Origin: Clostridia bacterium
Lineage (GTDB): Bacteria; Bacillota; Clostridia; Oscillospirales; CAG-272
Assembly: GCA_017411935.1 (NCBI GenBank)
Contig: JAFQPC010000211.1
Span: 1 to 7,051, forward strand
Length of the DNA stretch: 7,051 nt
Direction of reading: 5' to 3'
The position numbers were made by a program, and so were the translations under genes. Shown piece by piece: positions 6,543-7,051 of the stretch (position 1 is its first letter; every line of letters begins with the position of its first letter). The notes below the pieces were generated by a model, which saw nothing but the letters and a program-made list of their open reading frames with translations, did not search any database and was not told where the DNA came from.

Positions 6543-6886
6543 TCTACGAGGTGATCAATATGTTCGCAAACACCCCGAAAGTTTTTATGTATTTCCGTAT
6601 TCGGTATTCTGATAACTGTCAAACCGTATTCTTCAAGGAAAGCGGTTCTTTCTTCATCGTGTTGTTTCCCTTCTTCGGTATAATGTCCCGAGCCGTCAAG
6701 CTCTATGACGAGTTTTGCCTCTGCACAGTAAAAATCTGCAATATACCTTCCGAGAACCTTCTGACGAGAAAAACGAACAGGATAAGCACGCAGAAAATCA
6801 TACCAAAGGTGATTTTCTTCCTTGGTCATATTCTTCCGCAGCATTCTTGCGGTTGGAACGATATCTTTATTGTGTTTTCGCTGCAT
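6518..6886 (-). CDS. DUF559 domain protein, Vsr-like PD-(D/E)XK endonuclease fold
   Basis: This 122-residue protein belongs to the DUF559 family of small Vsr-like nucleases, relatives of very-short-patch repair and restriction enzymes. Visible landmarks are an N-terminal helix with TKEENHLWYDFLR (21-33), RQKVLGRYIADFYC (41-54) with Asp51, and LVIELDGSGHY (59-69) with Glu62 and Asp64, the likely metal-binding acidic residues. A VIRIPNTEI strand-turn (91-99) and a C-terminal helix follow. DNA cleavage is inferred from the fold; the cellular role of the family is not known. I chose the ATG at 6884-6886, which has a GGAGGG site 6 bases upstream. A TTG at 6931 is in frame but has no such site and runs through the repeat hairpins. 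The last seven residues (QSLSQLR) and the stop codon are encoded by the left repeat. Three of seven Ile codons are ATA, against one of 24 in the cyclophilin gene, which suggests transfer. Confidence 0.88.
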   Translation of the reverse strand: MQRKHNKDIVPTARMLRKNMTKEENHLWYDFLRAYPVRFSRQKVLGRYIADFYCAEAKLVIELDGSGHYTEEGKQHDEERTAFLEEYGLTVIRIPNTEIHKNFRGVCEHIDHLVEQSLSQLR

Positions 6887-6887
6887 T

Positions 6888-6941
6888 ACAATCCCTCCGT
6901 CACGCTTCGCGTGCCACCTCCCTTTACACAAGGGAGGCTTT
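6888..6941 (-). repeat. Right copy of the double-hairpin palindromic repeat (54 bases, inverted)
   Basis: Read on the minus strand it begins AAAGCCTCCC and ends GAGGGATTGT. Hairpin 1 pairs 6930-6937 with 6917-6924 around the same GTGTA loop as the left copy. Hairpin 2 pairs CACGC with GCGTG (6909-6913 and 6901-6905) around the same GAA. It differs from the left copy by four substitutions and one paired insertion. Its inner end stops 1 base before the DUF559 start codon. Confidence 0.9.
6893..6898 (-). promoter_or_regulatory. Ribosome binding site of the DUF559 gene, supplied by the repeat
   Basis: GGAGGG on the minus strand lies 6 bases before the ATG at 6886. It comes from the inner GGAGGGATTGT end of the right repeat copy, and it decides the start codon. 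Confidence 0.8.
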
Positions 6942-7051
6942 GGACGCGTCGTCTGTCAAAAAATCATTTGCTGCTTTTAGCATCTGTCTCGTATTTTCAA
7001 AAGTTAATTCATGAAGCGCACAGTCAAAAGGAAGCAGTAAGTATTCAAAAT
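6924..7051 (-). CDS. C-terminal end of an unrecognised protein, stop codon inside the right repeat
   Basis: Forty-one sense codons run from the right edge to a TAA at 6924-6926. The tail begins FEYLLLPFDCALHELTFENT and continues RQMLKAANDFLTDD, a plausible amphipathic helix and normal soluble composition. I do not recognise the family. The final residues KASLV and the stop are encoded by the right repeat copy, so the natural C-terminus was probably replaced or extended when the repeat arrived. The gene runs in the same direction as the DUF559 gene, overlaps its repeat leader, and no terminator with a T run separates them. Read-through transcription of the DUF559 gene from this gene is therefore likely. 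Confidence 0.6.
   Translation of the reverse strand, partial: FEYLLLPFDCALHELTFENTRQMLKAANDFLTDDASKASLV

Larger units (their letters stand above)
6491..6941 (-). mobile_element. Candidate mobile cassette: DUF559 nuclease gene between inverted double-hairpin repeats
   Basis: The unit is 451 bases long, bounded by inverted repeats starting AAAG at both outer ends, with a single gene filling the space between them. The repeats provide the gene's ribosome binding site, last codons, stop codon and terminator. Ile codon choice in the gene differs from its neighbour. I saw no target-site duplication, and no transposase is present. Mobility is therefore inference. The layout recalls REP repeats with their RAYT genes, or a MITE with cargo. 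Confidence 0.45.

Noticed and set aside
6887..6931. Upstream TTG start for the DUF559 gene
   Set aside because: It would translate the repeat hairpins, has no Shine-Dalgarno site, and gives a tail not expected in the family. The ATG at 6886 is well supported.
6488..6941. CRISPR array
   Set aside because: There are only two copies, inverted and separated by a coding gene, with no regular spacers and no cas genes.
6475..6960. Target-site duplication flanking the cassette
   Set aside because: The bases just outside the two repeats (ACTAAA on the left, GGACGC on the right) share no direct repeat, so insertion by a classical transposase is not shown.
6715..7014. 99-codon plus-strand frame across the cassette edge
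   Set aside because: It is antisense to the DUF559 gene, the repeat and the upstream gene tail, and has no motif.

Overview
This window looks like part of a chromosome from an anaerobic, Gram-positive member of the Clostridia, probably a gut or rumen lineage near the Oscillospiraceae or Christensenellales. The evidence is RNase M5, an AI-2E/YtvI-type membrane protein, U32 protein and UppP genes, a BspA-type leucine-rich-repeat lipoprotein, strong Shine-Dalgarno sites, and near-consensus sigma-A promoters with 17-base spacers. The genus assignment is inference.

Layout, left to right. (1) 1-989, minus: start and most of a leucine-rich-repeat lipoprotein whose C-terminus runs off the left edge, with its own extended -10 promoter. 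(2) 1088-3825, minus: a tight three-gene unit in the order U32-family protein, undecaprenyl-diphosphatase (uppP), RNase M5-like nuclease (rnmV). The gaps are 3 and 8 bases. One consensus promoter drives it and lies directly against the previous gene's terminator. (3) 3913-4989, minus: an AI-2E family transporter whose stop codon sits inside its terminator. (4) 5157-6347, plus: a secreted lipoprotein made of two tandem cyclophilin-type peptidyl-prolyl isomerase domains, divergent from the transporter and with its own promoter and terminator. (5) 6348-6490: a gene-free stretch packed with palindromes. (6) 6491-6941: a small cassette, a DUF559 (Vsr-like, PD-(D/E)XK fold) nuclease gene between two inverted copies of a 52/54-base double-hairpin repeat. 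(7) 6924-7051, minus: the last 41 codons of an unrecognised protein that ends inside the right-hand repeat.

Regions 1-5 are housekeeping and cell-envelope functions: tRNA/rRNA maturation or modification, recycling of the cell-wall lipid carrier, and extracytoplasmic protein folding. The most unusual part is the cassette. The right repeat gives the upstream gene a stop codon and the nuclease gene a Shine-Dalgarno site. The left repeat gives the nuclease gene its last seven codons, its stop codon and an intrinsic terminator. The two copies differ by changes that keep the hairpins paired, and the nuclease gene uses codons unlike its neighbour. Together these suggest a self-contained mobile or domesticated repeat-plus-nuclease unit.
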